Source: Acididesulfobacillus acetoxydans
GTDB lineage: Bacteria; Bacillota; Desulfitobacteriia; Desulfitobacteriales; Desulfitobacteriaceae
NCBI RefSeq assembly: GCF_900016645.1
Contig: NZ_CDGJ01000066.1
Strand: one strand, 5' to 3'
Length of the DNA stretch: 64,000 bases
Shown here: one piece after another, positions 57,051 through 64,000 of the stretch
How positions within the stretch are numbered: position 1 is the stretch's first letter
Layout: every line of letters begins with the position of its first letter
Made by a program: the position numbers and the translations under genes
The notes under the pieces: model-generated
The model's database searches: none
What the model was told of the DNA's origin: nothing
Seen by the model: the letters and a program-made list of their open reading frames with translations, nothing else

Positions 57051-58533
57051 TTTCATTCACATGGGCAATGCCCGCATGCTCGTCGTTTTCGATATGGTCC
57101 GCCGCTATTTGATGTACAAGGGCTATGAGGTCCGTTATGTGCAGAACTTTACGGATGTGGACGACAAGATCATTCAGAGGGCCCGGGAAGAAGGAATTCC
57201 GCCCGCGACGCTGGCGGAAAAGTATATCAGGGAGTACTTTTGCGATGCGGAGGCTCTGGGCATCCTTCCGGCGACGATTCACCCGAGAGCGACGGAGCAT
57301 ATTCCCGAGATGATCCAAATGATTCAGGGTTTGGCAGCGCAGGGGCTGGCTTATGACGTGGGGGGAGACGTTTACTTTGCGGTCGGTCGTTTTCCTGCTT
57401 ACGGAAAGCTCTCCGGACGCAGTTTGGAGGATATGCTGGCCGGAGCTAGGGTGGAGGTTGACGAGCGTAAACATCACCCTATGGATTTCGCCCTCTGGAA
57501 AAAGGCCAAAGCCGGGGAGCCGGCCTGGGAAAGCCCGTGGGGGTTGGGGCGGCCGGGGTGGCATATAGAGTGTTCTGCGATGTCCTTAAAATATCTCGGC
57601 GCGGGCTTCGATATTCACGGCGGGGGCGGGGACCTGGTCTTTCCCCATCACGAGAATGAAATTGCCCAGTCTGAAGGGTATTTACAGGGAAAAACCTTTG
57701 CCAGGTATTGGATGCACAATGCCTTTATCACGGTGAATAAGGCCAAAATGTCCAAATCCCTCGGCAACTTTTTTACGGTCCGAGAAGTATTGGAACATTT
57801 CCCGGGAGAAGTCCTGCGCTTTTATCTTCTGGACACGCACTACCGCAGTCCCCTTGATTTTGACGATGAAAAGCTGGCCCTGGCGCAGAAGGGGCTGGAG
57901 CGTCTTCGTACCAGCGTGCGCTTGGCCGGGGAGGCCCTGGAGGCGGGGAACGGTTCGCCGGGGCCTCAATCAGGGGTTGTGACGCGTGCGGAAGCTCAGA
58001 CCCGGCCGGAAGAAGGGGCTCAAGCGCGAGTAAAAGCTACGGCTCGGCCGGAAGAAAGAGCTCAGGCACGATCCGGGACTGCTGGCGCGAGCGGCGGGGA
58101 AGCGGAGATTGAGGGCCGGGCGGCGGCGGAGGTCCTGCAGGTTGCGCTCGAAGAAGCCCGGGAGGCTTTTGTCAGCGCTATGGACGATGACTTTAATTCT
58201 GCCTTAGGGCTGGCGGCCTTGTTTGACTTGGCAAAGGCGGTTAATTCCTATGTGCGGGTGTATCCCAGCCGTTCGGCAGAGTTGGCGGCCGCCCGCTCCA
58301 CTCTCTTGGAGCTGGCCGGGGTGTTGGGTTTTGATCTGGCCGGTCCGGTCGAGAAGGTTGAGGAAAGCGACAGGCTGTCCGGGGTGATGGAGGTCCTCTT
58401 GCAAGTGAGGGCCCGGGCCAAGGCGCGCAAAGATTGGGAGACGGCAGATTTCATTCGTACAGAACTGAAAAACGTCGGTATAATATTGGAGGACACCCCT
58501 CAAGGAGCCAGGTGGCAAGTAAATAGGCCGTAG
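56947..58533 (+). CDS. cysS: Cysteinyl-tRNA synthetase with a low-complexity insert
   Basis: 528 residues, about 60 longer than typical. Class I motifs are GNARMLVVFDMV (HIGH region HMGNAR), zinc ligands in MYACGPT and ECSAMS...HHENE, and KMSKSLGNF. The insert (about residues 340-400) contains two copies of a RPEEgAQAR-type repeat and joins the catalytic domain to the DALR domain (DDDFNSALGLAALFDLAKAVN). ATG at 56947 gives the family N-terminus and lies inside the cysE frame. T-box-controlled with cysE. Confidence 0.96.
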   Translation: MSLSLYNTMTRTKERFQARETGKVAMYACGPTTYNFIHMGNARMLVVFDMVRRYLMYKGYEVRYVQNFTDVDDKIIQRAREEGIPPATLAEKYIREYFCDAEALGILPATIHPRATEHIPEMIQMIQGLAAQGLAYDVGGDVYFAVGRFPAYGKLSGRSLEDMLAGARVEVDERKHHPMDFALWKKAKAGEPAWESPWGLGRPGWHIECSAMSLKYLGAGFDIHGGGGDLVFPHHENEIAQSEGYLQGKTFARYWMHNAFITVNKAKMSKSLGNFFTVREVLEHFPGEVLRFYLLDTHYRSPLDFDDEKLALAQKGLERLRTSVRLAGEALEAGNGSPGPQSGVVTRAEAQTRPEEGAQARVKATARPEERAQARSGTAGASGGEAEIEGRAAAEVLQVALEEAREAFVSAMDDDFNSALGLAALFDLAKAVNSYVRVYPSRSAELAAARSTLLELAGVLGFDLAGPVEKVEESDRLSGVMEVLLQVRARAKARKDWETADFIRTELKNVGIILEDTPQGARWQVNRP

Positions 58534-58572
58534 CGGTCTAGAAAGGGGAAGGGCCCAGTCGGACCCCAAAAA

Positions 58573-58986
58573 ATGAGAAACTGGCGGGAGTTTAACGCGT
58601 TGGCCCTGGCTTATCTGGGAGATGCGGTCTATGAGTTATGGGTGAGGGAGCATCTTTTGGAACTCGGGTTTGTAAAGGTCAAGGAGTTGCACCGGAAAGC
58701 TGTGGAACGGGTGCGGGCTTCGACTCAGGCTCGGGTGTTGGCCAAGCTCCTGGACGCACTTGAGCCGGAGGAACAAGAAGTGGTCCTCTGGGCGAGAAAT
58801 GCCAAAGGCGGCTATCCCAGAAATGTGGATGTCCTGACTTATCGGCACGCCACGGCCTTCGAGGCTTTAGTAGGGTATTGGTACTTGCAAGGCCTGAACG
58901 AGCGCATGGAGTGGGCTTTTGCTCAGGTGGAAGCGGTTTTGCCGGGGAAAGGGAAATCGGCCGCTGAGGCGGAAGGAAAGAATTAG
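58573..58986 (+). CDS. mrnC: Mini-ribonuclease III
   Basis: 137 residues: a lone RNase III catalytic domain (NALALAYLGDAVYELWVREHLLE... with the conserved LGDAVYE helix, then NAKGGYPRNVDVLTYRHATAFEALVGYWYL) and no double-stranded RNA-binding domain. In Firmicutes MrnC matures 23S rRNA and is encoded after cysS, as here. The ATG at 58573 lacks a close ribosome-binding site, so coupling to cysS or a slightly different start is possible. Confidence 0.95.
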   Translation: MRNWREFNALALAYLGDAVYELWVREHLLELGFVKVKELHRKAVERVRASTQARVLAKLLDALEPEEQEVVLWARNAKGGYPRNVDVLTYRHATAFEALVGYWYLQGLNERMEWAFAQVEAVLPGKGKSAAEAEGKN

Positions 58987-59054
58987 GCAAAGTGCGCACG
59001 CTGAGAAGAAGCGCACCGGGGAGACCGAACGGAGGAGAGAAAGGAGATTCCGGT

Positions 59055-59687
59055 ATGGAAGTCAAGCTCATCACAATGACGCCTAATTATCTGCGGCTGA
59101 TTTGGCTGGCAGCCAGGACCTGTTACAGCCCGCTGTCTCCGATTGGGCTGTCTGAACAGGAGCCGCCGGTTGACGAGACGTTCCGCCTTGTGGATCAACT
59201 GCTGAAAAAGAAACACCTCAGTGTCCTTGAACACTGTACGATGACGTTCGCCGTGGAAAATGTGTCGCGGACTTTGTTGGCGCAATACTCCCGTCATCGT
59301 ATCGGAGTGAGTTTATCTGTCCAAAGCCAGCGTTACGTTTCCGAACGGCATGAGAACGAAATCTTTGATTTTGTGCTGCCGGACGAGATCGAACGGACAG
59401 ATGAGGCGAAAAAGGCCTTTCTTCGGGCGATGGACCAAGCTCAGCAAGCTTACAACGAACTTTTGGCCCTGGGCGTGAAGAGAGAAGATGCACGTTTTGT
59501 CCTGCCGGGCGGGGCGGGAACAAATTTCGTAACGTCCTTAAACCTGAGGTCATTTCTTGATGTGTACCGAAAGAGGGTTCTCACGCCGGGAGCCCAGTGG
59601 GAAATCAAGGAGATGCTGCAGCGGATGGCAGGGCTTCTGCTGGAAAGGGAACCTTGGCTGGATCCCTATTTGCGCCCCGAATCTTAG
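59055..59687 (+). CDS. thyX: FAD-dependent thymidylate synthase
   Basis: 210 residues from the ATG at 59055 (GAAAGGAGATTCC upstream). The ThyX signature region is SRHRIGVSLSVQSQRYV (RHR followed by serines and RY). HCTMTFAVENVSRTLLAQYSRHR and the C-terminal LRSFLDVYRKR...AQWEIKEMLQRM complete the flavin/dUMP site. It makes dTMP with methylene-tetrahydrofolate and NADPH. Its insertion between mrnC and rlmB is common in Peptococcaceae-type clusters. Confidence 0.95.
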   Translation: MEVKLITMTPNYLRLIWLAARTCYSPLSPIGLSEQEPPVDETFRLVDQLLKKKHLSVLEHCTMTFAVENVSRTLLAQYSRHRIGVSLSVQSQRYVSERHENEIFDFVLPDEIERTDEAKKAFLRAMDQAQQAYNELLALGVKREDARFVLPGGAGTNFVTSLNLRSFLDVYRKRVLTPGAQWEIKEMLQRMAGLLLEREPWLDPYLRPES

Positions 59688-59849
59688 ATGAGAAAGAACG
59701 GGTTTCTGCAAAAGGTCGCGGAAAACAAACATACTTGGAGAAGTGTGCCTTAAGGCCTTCTTTCGGCCTTCTTTCCACGTTTCTCAAGAGGTCCGAAAAG
59801 CGAGCTTAGCAAGATTGGTGGGAATTTGCCGGAGAGGGGAAGTGTCGCT

Positions 59850-60590
59850 GTGCCGGATGATATCATTTACGGGCGCAATCCGGTCTGGGAAATCCTTAAG
59901 GACGGTAAACCGTTGAACAAGGTGCTTTTTCAGAATGGCCTTAAGGGAGAGCAGGTGCAGAAGATACTGGACGTCGTGCGGGAGAGGGGCATCCCGTTTC
60001 AATTTGCGGAGCGTTCGGTCCTGGACAGAATAAGCGGGGGCGGGCGTCACCAGGGCCTGCTCGTTTATACCGCTCCCCGCGCGTATGCGGAAGTTGGGGA
60101 CATTCTGGCCCTGGCACAGACGAAAGGGGAAGATCCGTTTATTCTGGTTCTGGATGGGGTTGAGGATCCGCATAATTTGGGGGCCCTCTTGCGTACGGCG
60201 GAAGCGGTGGGGGTTCACGGGGTGATCATTCCCAAACGGCGCAGTGTTCCCTTGACCGGCGTCGTGGCCAAGACCTCAGCCGGAGCGGTAGAGCATATTC
60301 CGGTAGCCCGTGTTACCAATCTGGTCCGGGTCCTGCAAGAGATGCAAAGGGCCGGATGTTGGATTTGCGGCGCGGATGCCTCGGGCACTGATGTTTTCGC
60401 AACCGACTTGACCGGACCTCGGGTGTTGGTGATCGGCGGAGAGGGCAAGGGCTTGGGGCGTCTCGTCCGGGAGAGCTGTGACCAGGTGGTGGCTCTGCCC
60501 ATGTTAGGGGCAATGACCTCCCTGAACGCCAGTGTCGCCGGAGCGGTTCTTCTCTATGAGACTCTGCGGCAAAGACTTGCCAAAGGCTGA
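59850..60590 (+). CDS. rlmB: 23S rRNA (guanosine-2'-O)-methyltransferase RlmB family
   Basis: 246 residues. An N-terminal substrate-binding domain (IIYGRNPVWEILKDGKPLNKVLFQNG) is followed by a SpoU knotted methyltransferase domain with the three SPOUT motifs: LDGVEDPHNLGALLRTAEAVGVHGV, VIGGEGKGLGRLV, and LPMLGAMTSLNASVAGAVLLYE. The GTG at 59850 has GGAGAGGGG upstream; an in-frame TTG at 59826 is possible. Standard neighbour of cysS, mrnC and sigH. Confidence 0.93.
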   Translation: MPDDIIYGRNPVWEILKDGKPLNKVLFQNGLKGEQVQKILDVVRERGIPFQFAERSVLDRISGGGRHQGLLVYTAPRAYAEVGDILALAQTKGEDPFILVLDGVEDPHNLGALLRTAEAVGVHGVIIPKRRSVPLTGVVAKTSAGAVEHIPVARVTNLVRVLQEMQRAGCWICGADASGTDVFATDLTGPRVLVIGGEGKGLGRLVRESCDQVVALPMLGAMTSLNASVAGAVLLYETLRQRLAKG

Positions 60591-60731
60591 GAGAATCGGG
60601 TCGTCTTTTCGGGGACAGGCGGGGTGCTGAGAGGGCTTTGTACGACAGAACCCAGTACAAAACCGCAAGAATACTGACCATCGCGCAAGTTCCGGGGCGG
60701 GTCTCGGCGACAGAACATCTGAAAGTTCGCC

Positions 60732-60761
60732 TTGACGCTGTTCTCGCGCGTCGAGTATAAT
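60732..60761 (+). promoter_or_regulatory. sigH promoter
   Basis: TTGACG at 60732-60737, 18 bases, TATAAT at 60756-60761. It shows that sigH translation must begin downstream, supporting the TTG at 60858 rather than the start of the longer open frame. Confidence 0.75.
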
Positions 60762-60857
60762 TATCTTATTCTTTGGGTGGACAAAGTAAGGTCCTTTGCG
60801 AAAAAAGGAATAAATCGTATATACCGTCTTCATCACAATGATACGGGGGGATTTATT

Positions 60858-61511
60858 TTGATACTAAACGCCCAACCAGAGGTGCCGGAAGGGTGCGACA
60901 GCAGTGAAGTCATTGCGGATGAGGGGGTCGTCGAACTAGCCAAAGACGGTGACGCCACGGCTCTTGAATATTTGATAGGCAAGTATCGGAATTTTGTCAG
61001 AGCTAAAGCCAGATCCTACTTTCTCATCGGTGCCGACCGGGAGGATATCATTCAGGAAGGCATGATTGGTCTCTATAAGGCGATTCGCGATTTTCGCGGG
61101 GACAAGTTATCATCTTTCCGGGCTTTTGCCGAGTTATGTATTACCCGGCAGATTATAACGGCGATTAAAACGGCCACCAGACAAAAGCACATACCACTCA
61201 ATTCGTATGTCTCTTTAAATAAACCGATATACGATGAGGATTCGGACCGGACCTTGCTCGACGTGATTTCCGGGACAAGGATCACGGATCCCGAAGAACT
61301 TATTATAAGCCGGGAAGAGTTCGATGACATTGAAGAAAAGATGGGCGAAATTCTCAGTTCACTGGAGTGGAAAGTTCTCATGTCCTACCTGGAAGGAAAA
61401 TCTTATCAGGAAATCGCGGTCGATTTGAGGCGGCATGTAAAATCAATCGATAATGCCCTTCAGAGAGTCAAGCGAAAGCTGGAACGCTACCTGGAACGCA
61501 GGGATTCATGA
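60858..61511 (+). CDS. sigH: RNA polymerase sigma-H factor
   Basis: 217 residues from the TTG at 60858 (GGGGGGATTTATT upstream). Region 2 (LIGKYRNFVRAKARSYFLIGADREDIIQEGMIGLYKAIRDF) and region 4 (SSLEWKVLMSYLEGKSYQEIAVDLRRHVKSIDNALQRVKRKL) are complete, as in B. subtilis SigH, the transition-phase and early sporulation sigma factor. Supports a spore-forming lineage. Longer frame to 60732 runs through the promoter. Confidence 0.95.
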   Translation: MILNAQPEVPEGCDSSEVIADEGVVELAKDGDATALEYLIGKYRNFVRAKARSYFLIGADREDIIQEGMIGLYKAIRDFRGDKLSSFRAFAELCITRQIITAIKTATRQKHIPLNSYVSLNKPIYDEDSDRTLLDVISGTRITDPEELIISREEFDDIEEKMGEILSSLEWKVLMSYLEGKSYQEIAVDLRRHVKSIDNALQRVKRKLERYLERRDS

Positions 61512-61519
61512 ACCCCTTC

Positions 61520-61930
61520 ATATCACAAGGTGCTTGCATCCGTCAGGCTTGCATCGGTTAGGACAGATAGTTGGTGAGAGTACATACATTTCCGGTCAAC
61601 GGTTCCGCAAACGATGAGAAGCAGTTTAAGGAACTCTTTCGGCAGGGCGGAAGGCAACGGTCTGAGGAGCGGAAACGAGGGAGTTTCCGGGGGAGTCCCG
61701 TGTCACTAAGGTGGTACCATCAGCCGAAAAAACGGCTATGCGGTCGACACAAGGCCGATGGTCCGGAAAGCAGGGGTATTTTCCGCTTACTATGCAGGCG
61801 TAGCTCCTCTTACCGCAACTGTGCCACTGAAGGAGCACAAAAATGGCCGCCAGGTTGCGCGGTGGCACCGGGACCCGCTATTTCCAAAAACTTTTTAACG
61901 GCAAATAGTCACTTTTCCGAGGCGGGGAGT
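61520..61930 (+). other. Unexplained structured intergenic stretch with T-box-like cores
   Basis: Between sigH and tRNA-Thr there is no convincing gene; the open frame 61571-61960 has Arg/Ser-rich, non-protein composition. The DNA shows many short hairpins (GGAAAC/GTTTCC around 61674-61691, GCCG-AAAAAA-CGGC around 61715-61729) and two motifs resembling T-box cores: AAGGTGGTACCAT near 61701 and GCGGTGGCACCGGG near 61859. No gene follows that a T-box would control. It may be a structured RNA, a degraded leader or an insertion scar. Not identified. Confidence 0.35.
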
Positions 61931-61953
61931 CTGTTTAACACGGAACTTGATCT

Positions 61954-61982
61954 TGCGTGATGTTTCGGTATGTGGTAAACTA
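61954..61982 (+). promoter_or_regulatory. Candidate promoter of tRNA-Thr
   Basis: TTGCGT at 61954-61959, 17 bases, TAAACT at 61977-61982, about 50 bases upstream of the mature tRNA. Confidence 0.55.
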
Positions 61983-62033
61983 TACAAGTGTCGCGGGTCG
62001 ATGCAGAAAACCCGAATTTGCGGTTCATAGCAA

Positions 62034-62109
62034 GCCGATGTAGCTCAATTGGTAGAGCAGCTGATTTGTAATCAGCAGGTTGCGGGTTCGAGTCCCATCG
62101 TCGGCTCCA
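62034..62109 (+). tRNA. tRNA-Thr (anticodon UGU)
   Basis: 76 bases including an encoded CCA. Cloverleaf read by eye: acceptor GCCGATG/CATCGGC with the usual pairing, D-arm GCTC...GAGC, anticodon stem GCTGA/TCAGC with loop TTTGTAA (anticodon TGT), and T-arm GCGGGTTCGAGTCCC. Its 3' half is a typical attachment site for tyrosine recombinases, and a truncated recombinase gene lies 117 bases downstream. Confidence 0.95.
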
Positions 62110-62122
62110 TAAAAAACTCAGA

Positions 62123-62149
62123 CACTGCAAGGGTTTGCGGTGTTTTTTT
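62123..62149 (+). terminator. Terminator after tRNA-Thr
   Basis: 8-bp stem with one wobble pair (CACTGCAA and TTGCGGTG, loop GGGT) followed by seven T. Confidence 0.8.
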
Positions 62150-62226
62150 GTTTGACCGATTGGGCTTAAAAAGAGTGATTTACTGCAACCGTACTGCAAC
62201 CCGGAAAAGAATCTGCCAAAAGAGGT

Positions 62227-62655
62227 TCAGGACTTACCTGGTTTACGCAGGTGTATATCCATTTTAGCTGCCGCCTGCTGCTTAGTTTTTTTCGTGACGT
62301 GTGTATATATGTTGGTTGTGCGGATGTCAGTATGTCCCAGAAGTTCCTGTATGACCCTGATGTCTTCTCCATCTTCGAGGAGCCTGGTCGCAAACGTATG
62401 GCGCAACGAATAGAGCTTCACCGGGGGAATGCCACATTTCTTGAGACAAGCTTGGAAGGACCTGTAAAAGTTTCGATATTCGACACACCCGCCGGTTGCG
62501 GTAGCAAAAACATAATCATTATCTGTGTACTGATCCCCAGCCAAGGACTTCTCCTTGGCTTGTTTCACTCGGTGAAGTCTGAGTGCCACGGGAAGCCGTT
62601 TGGCTAAAGCTAAAGTTCGCTTGCTCTTTGGGGTTAAAGGCAACTCCTTTCTGCC
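62227..62655 (-). pseudogene. Truncated tyrosine recombinase (integrase), C-terminal part only
   Basis: About 140 residues of a tyrosine recombinase catalytic domain: ELPLTPKSKRTLALAKRLP, the box II SLRHTFATRLLEDGEDIRVIQELLGHTDIRTTNIYTHVTKK (with R-H-x-x-x, LGH and the catalytic Tyr in NIYTHV). The N-terminal domain and first catalytic Arg region are missing. Upstream of about 62655 the frame stays open to 63045 but only as an antisense shadow of the plus-strand ORF. It is the stump of an integrase for an element inserted at tRNA-Thr, probably inactive. Confidence 0.85.
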
Positions 62656-63063
62656 ATGCTCGATTCCGGCGTACAGCAGGGCTGGCTTGCGTCGCAGGTG
62701 GGAAACTGCATGGCGCAGATCCGGGAGCTGGTTAAAGTCTGCCGGGCCTTCCCCGATGAGGGTACGCGCATATCCTCGCTGAGTTGGTATCATCACCGGA
62801 CCGCGGCCAACTCTTCCGATCCGGCAAAGTACATCCAGGAGGCGGCCGATCAGGAACTGAGCACCCGGCAGATGCGTAAGATTATCCTGGAAGACGAGGG
62901 CAGACAGGAAATCGTGCAGGAGGAGGACTCTGCTGAACGCAAGCAGGCAGAGAAAATACTCAAGACCGTAGAGGCGTTCTTGGCGAGGGGAGGTGAGGCC
63001 GCCGCATATCTTAAGCAGCAGCCCGCGGTCCTGATCCAATGCCAAGAAAGCGGAGGGAGGTGA
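62656..63063 (+). CDS. Accessory protein of a mobile element, probably 5'-truncated
   Basis: Up to 135 residues. The part LASQVGNCMAQIRELVKVCRAFPDEGTRISSLSWYHHRTAANSSDPAKYIQEAADQELSTRQMRKIILEDEG looks like the conserved helical protein seen in integrative elements and prophages of Firmicutes; I cannot name its function. The frame begins abruptly at the junction with the integrase remnant and the ATG has no ribosome-binding site, so the true N-terminus is probably lost in the same deletion. Confidence 0.6.
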   Translation: MLDSGVQQGWLASQVGNCMAQIRELVKVCRAFPDEGTRISSLSWYHHRTAANSSDPAKYIQEAADQELSTRQMRKIILEDEGRQEIVQEEDSAERKQAEKILKTVEAFLARGGEAAAYLKQQPAVLIQCQESGGR

Positions 63064-63073
63064 TTTAATCGTG

Positions 63074-63790
63074 ATGGGGAAAACACATGCCGCTGGAGCC
63101 TTGGCCGCCTGGTCCCTGCTCCACCCGGCGATAACCAGACAAGCGTTTGCAACAGCGCAGAATTTTGAGGTACTGGCCGTCAGCCTGGGGGCTGCGGTCC
63201 TGGGAGGACTCCTGCCGGATATCGACCGGCCGGGAAGTACGATTGACAGGGATCTCTTGGGGCGGCTTGGCAGCTCACGGGCAGGAGCTATGCTGAGTGG
63301 CTTGTTACTCCTGGCAGTCAGTGCCTTTTTGCGTATACCGACGCTGGTGCGGACTGTTTTTAGCGCACAGGTAATGCGAATTATGGTTCTGCGCTACGCC
63401 GGCGTCCTGAGCCTTGCCACAGGTCTGCTCGGGGCCGTGCTGGTCATTGTCTCCTCTCTCAAGCATCGGGGAATCACGCATACCTTGCTCGGCATGGGCC
63501 TTTTCCTCTGGGGTGCAGACACACTCCTTGGGTTTTCTCATTTCCTGATTCCATGGCGCGTTCCGTTGCTCATGGTGTTTGGAGCCGGGTATTTGAGCCA
63601 TTTACTTCTTGATCTCATTGCGGATGGAGTGCCGCTGTTGTATCCGGTTTGGAAAAAGCGGATTCGCTTGCCGGTGTCGGTTAAGACCGGCAGTTTCTGG
63701 GATGTCGTGGTGGTCCGGCTGGGCCTAGTGGCCTGGCTGGTATATGCCGAAGGACTGCCGCTAATACACACGTTGGGAATTTCACTTTAG
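63074..63790 (+). CDS. YdjM-like membrane-bound metal-dependent hydrolase
   Basis: 238 residues, five to six membrane helices. The family motifs GKTHAAGALAAW, GGLLPDIDRPGS and KHRGITHTLLG carry the conserved His/Asp residues of the YdjM/DUF457 family (inner membrane proteins annotated as metal-dependent hydrolases, often LexA-regulated). GGAGGTGATTTAATC precedes the ATG at 63074. It follows the truncated accessory gene by 11 bases and may belong to the same element. Confidence 0.88.
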   Translation: MGKTHAAGALAAWSLLHPAITRQAFATAQNFEVLAVSLGAAVLGGLLPDIDRPGSTIDRDLLGRLGSSRAGAMLSGLLLLAVSAFLRIPTLVRTVFSAQVMRIMVLRYAGVLSLATGLLGAVLVIVSSLKHRGITHTLLGMGLFLWGADTLLGFSHFLIPWRVPLLMVFGAGYLSHLLLDLIADGVPLLYPVWKKRIRLPVSVKTGSFWDVVVVRLGLVAWLVYAEGLPLIHTLGISL

Positions 63791-64000
63791 CAAAGTCTCA
63801 TAGGTTCAGCTTCTCAATATTTCTTCTGTTAAGGATAAGGAAACGAAGATCCTCCAATTTAATAGTGTCGAATTGCACTATTTCCACATTGTGATCCATA
63901 GCCCAGTATGATCTCGCGTTATTTTAAATTCTAAAAATATGCTAAAGTTCTTTTTCCATAAACATATACGGTACTTAGGATTACGATAACGATTCGTGCA
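63791..64000. other. AT-rich right edge, no gene seen
   Basis: The final 210 bases are clearly more AT-rich than the rest of the window. No ORF, repeat of the tRNA 3' end, or known RNA was found. The composition shift fits foreign DNA continuing past the edge. Confidence 0.5.

Noticed and set aside
61700..61900. Cobalamin riboswitch
   Set aside because: CCGCAACTGTG and GCCACTG fragments occur near 61817-61835, but the conserved B12 box and the long-range pairing partners were not found.
61571..61960. 129-residue plus-strand protein between sigH and tRNA-Thr
   Set aside because: Arg/Ser/Gly-rich composition without hydrophobic core, no ribosome-binding site; hairpin-dense DNA suggests RNA structure instead.
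62656..63045. Full-length integrase reading from 63045 on the minus strand
   Set aside because: Only the last 140 residues resemble a recombinase. The upstream part is the antisense of a protein-like plus-strand frame and lacks recombinase N-terminal features.

Overview
The window suggests a Gram-positive (Firmicutes) dissimilatory sulfate or sulfite reducer of the Desulfosporosinus/Desulfitobacterium type (Peptococcaceae sensu lato), with unusually high GC for that group as judged by eye. Three things support this. A complete dsr gene set lies beside typical low-GC Gram-positive housekeeping blocks: ctsR-mcsA-mcsB-clpC-radA, then carD, yacL-like PIN/TRAM, ispDF and gltX, and cysE-cysS-mrnC-(thyX)-rlmB-sigH. 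Ribosome-binding sites are strong AGGAGG types with frequent GTG/TTG starts. A Cys T-box and CtsR operators are present. Species identity is inference.

Layout. 1-1.6 kb: a small membrane-protein gene on the minus strand, then a gene-poor stretch with two families of short tandem repeats. 1.6-12.5 kb: ferredoxin, dsrA, dsrB, dsrD, an RsbRD-like sensor gene, dsrMKJOP, dsrC and a dsrN/cobB-type amidase. This is a complete terminal sulfite-reduction module, with the membrane complex that links the quinone pool and periplasm to the DsrC trisulfide. 12.6-24 kb: LysR regulator, nitrilase-family amidohydrolase, nrdR and a B12-dependent ribonucleotide reductase carrying an intein, MBL-fold protein, Nudix, MFS, a hidden glutaredoxin-like selenoprotein, M24 peptidase and UspA. 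24.5-36.9 kb: protein quality control and housekeeping. 36.9-42 kb: an MFS exporter behind a leader with a small ORF and two terminators; a DUF2089/SHOCT-like/YvlD-type operon behind a tandem-repeat leader; and small envelope proteins.

42-55.6 kb is a respiratory accessory region. A corrinoid protein and a UroD-type methyltransferase precede a soluble histidine kinase with a cysteine-rich GAF-like domain and a sigma-54 activator. A sigma-54-type promoter then leads into a clade-II-like nitrous oxide reductase cluster (nosZ, nosB-like, nosD, nosF, nosY, a copper/FixH-like lipoprotein, cytochrome c, Rieske protein and a cytochrome b fused to a cytochrome c domain). Together these would carry electrons from menaquinol to N2O. 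55.8-61.5 kb: T-box-controlled cysE-cysS, mrnC, thyX, rlmB and sigH. 61.5-64 kb: an unexplained structured intergenic stretch, tRNA-Thr(UGU), a truncated tyrosine recombinase, a probably truncated accessory ORF and a YdjM-type membrane protein. This looks like the edge or scar of an element inserted at the tRNA gene.

Most notable observation: positions 22017-22355 encode a glutaredoxin-like protein in which an in-frame TGA replaces the first active-site cysteine (U-P-H-C). It is followed at the right distance by a perfect hairpin with G first in the loop, i.e. a bacterial SECIS-like element. Standard annotation would split or truncate this gene.
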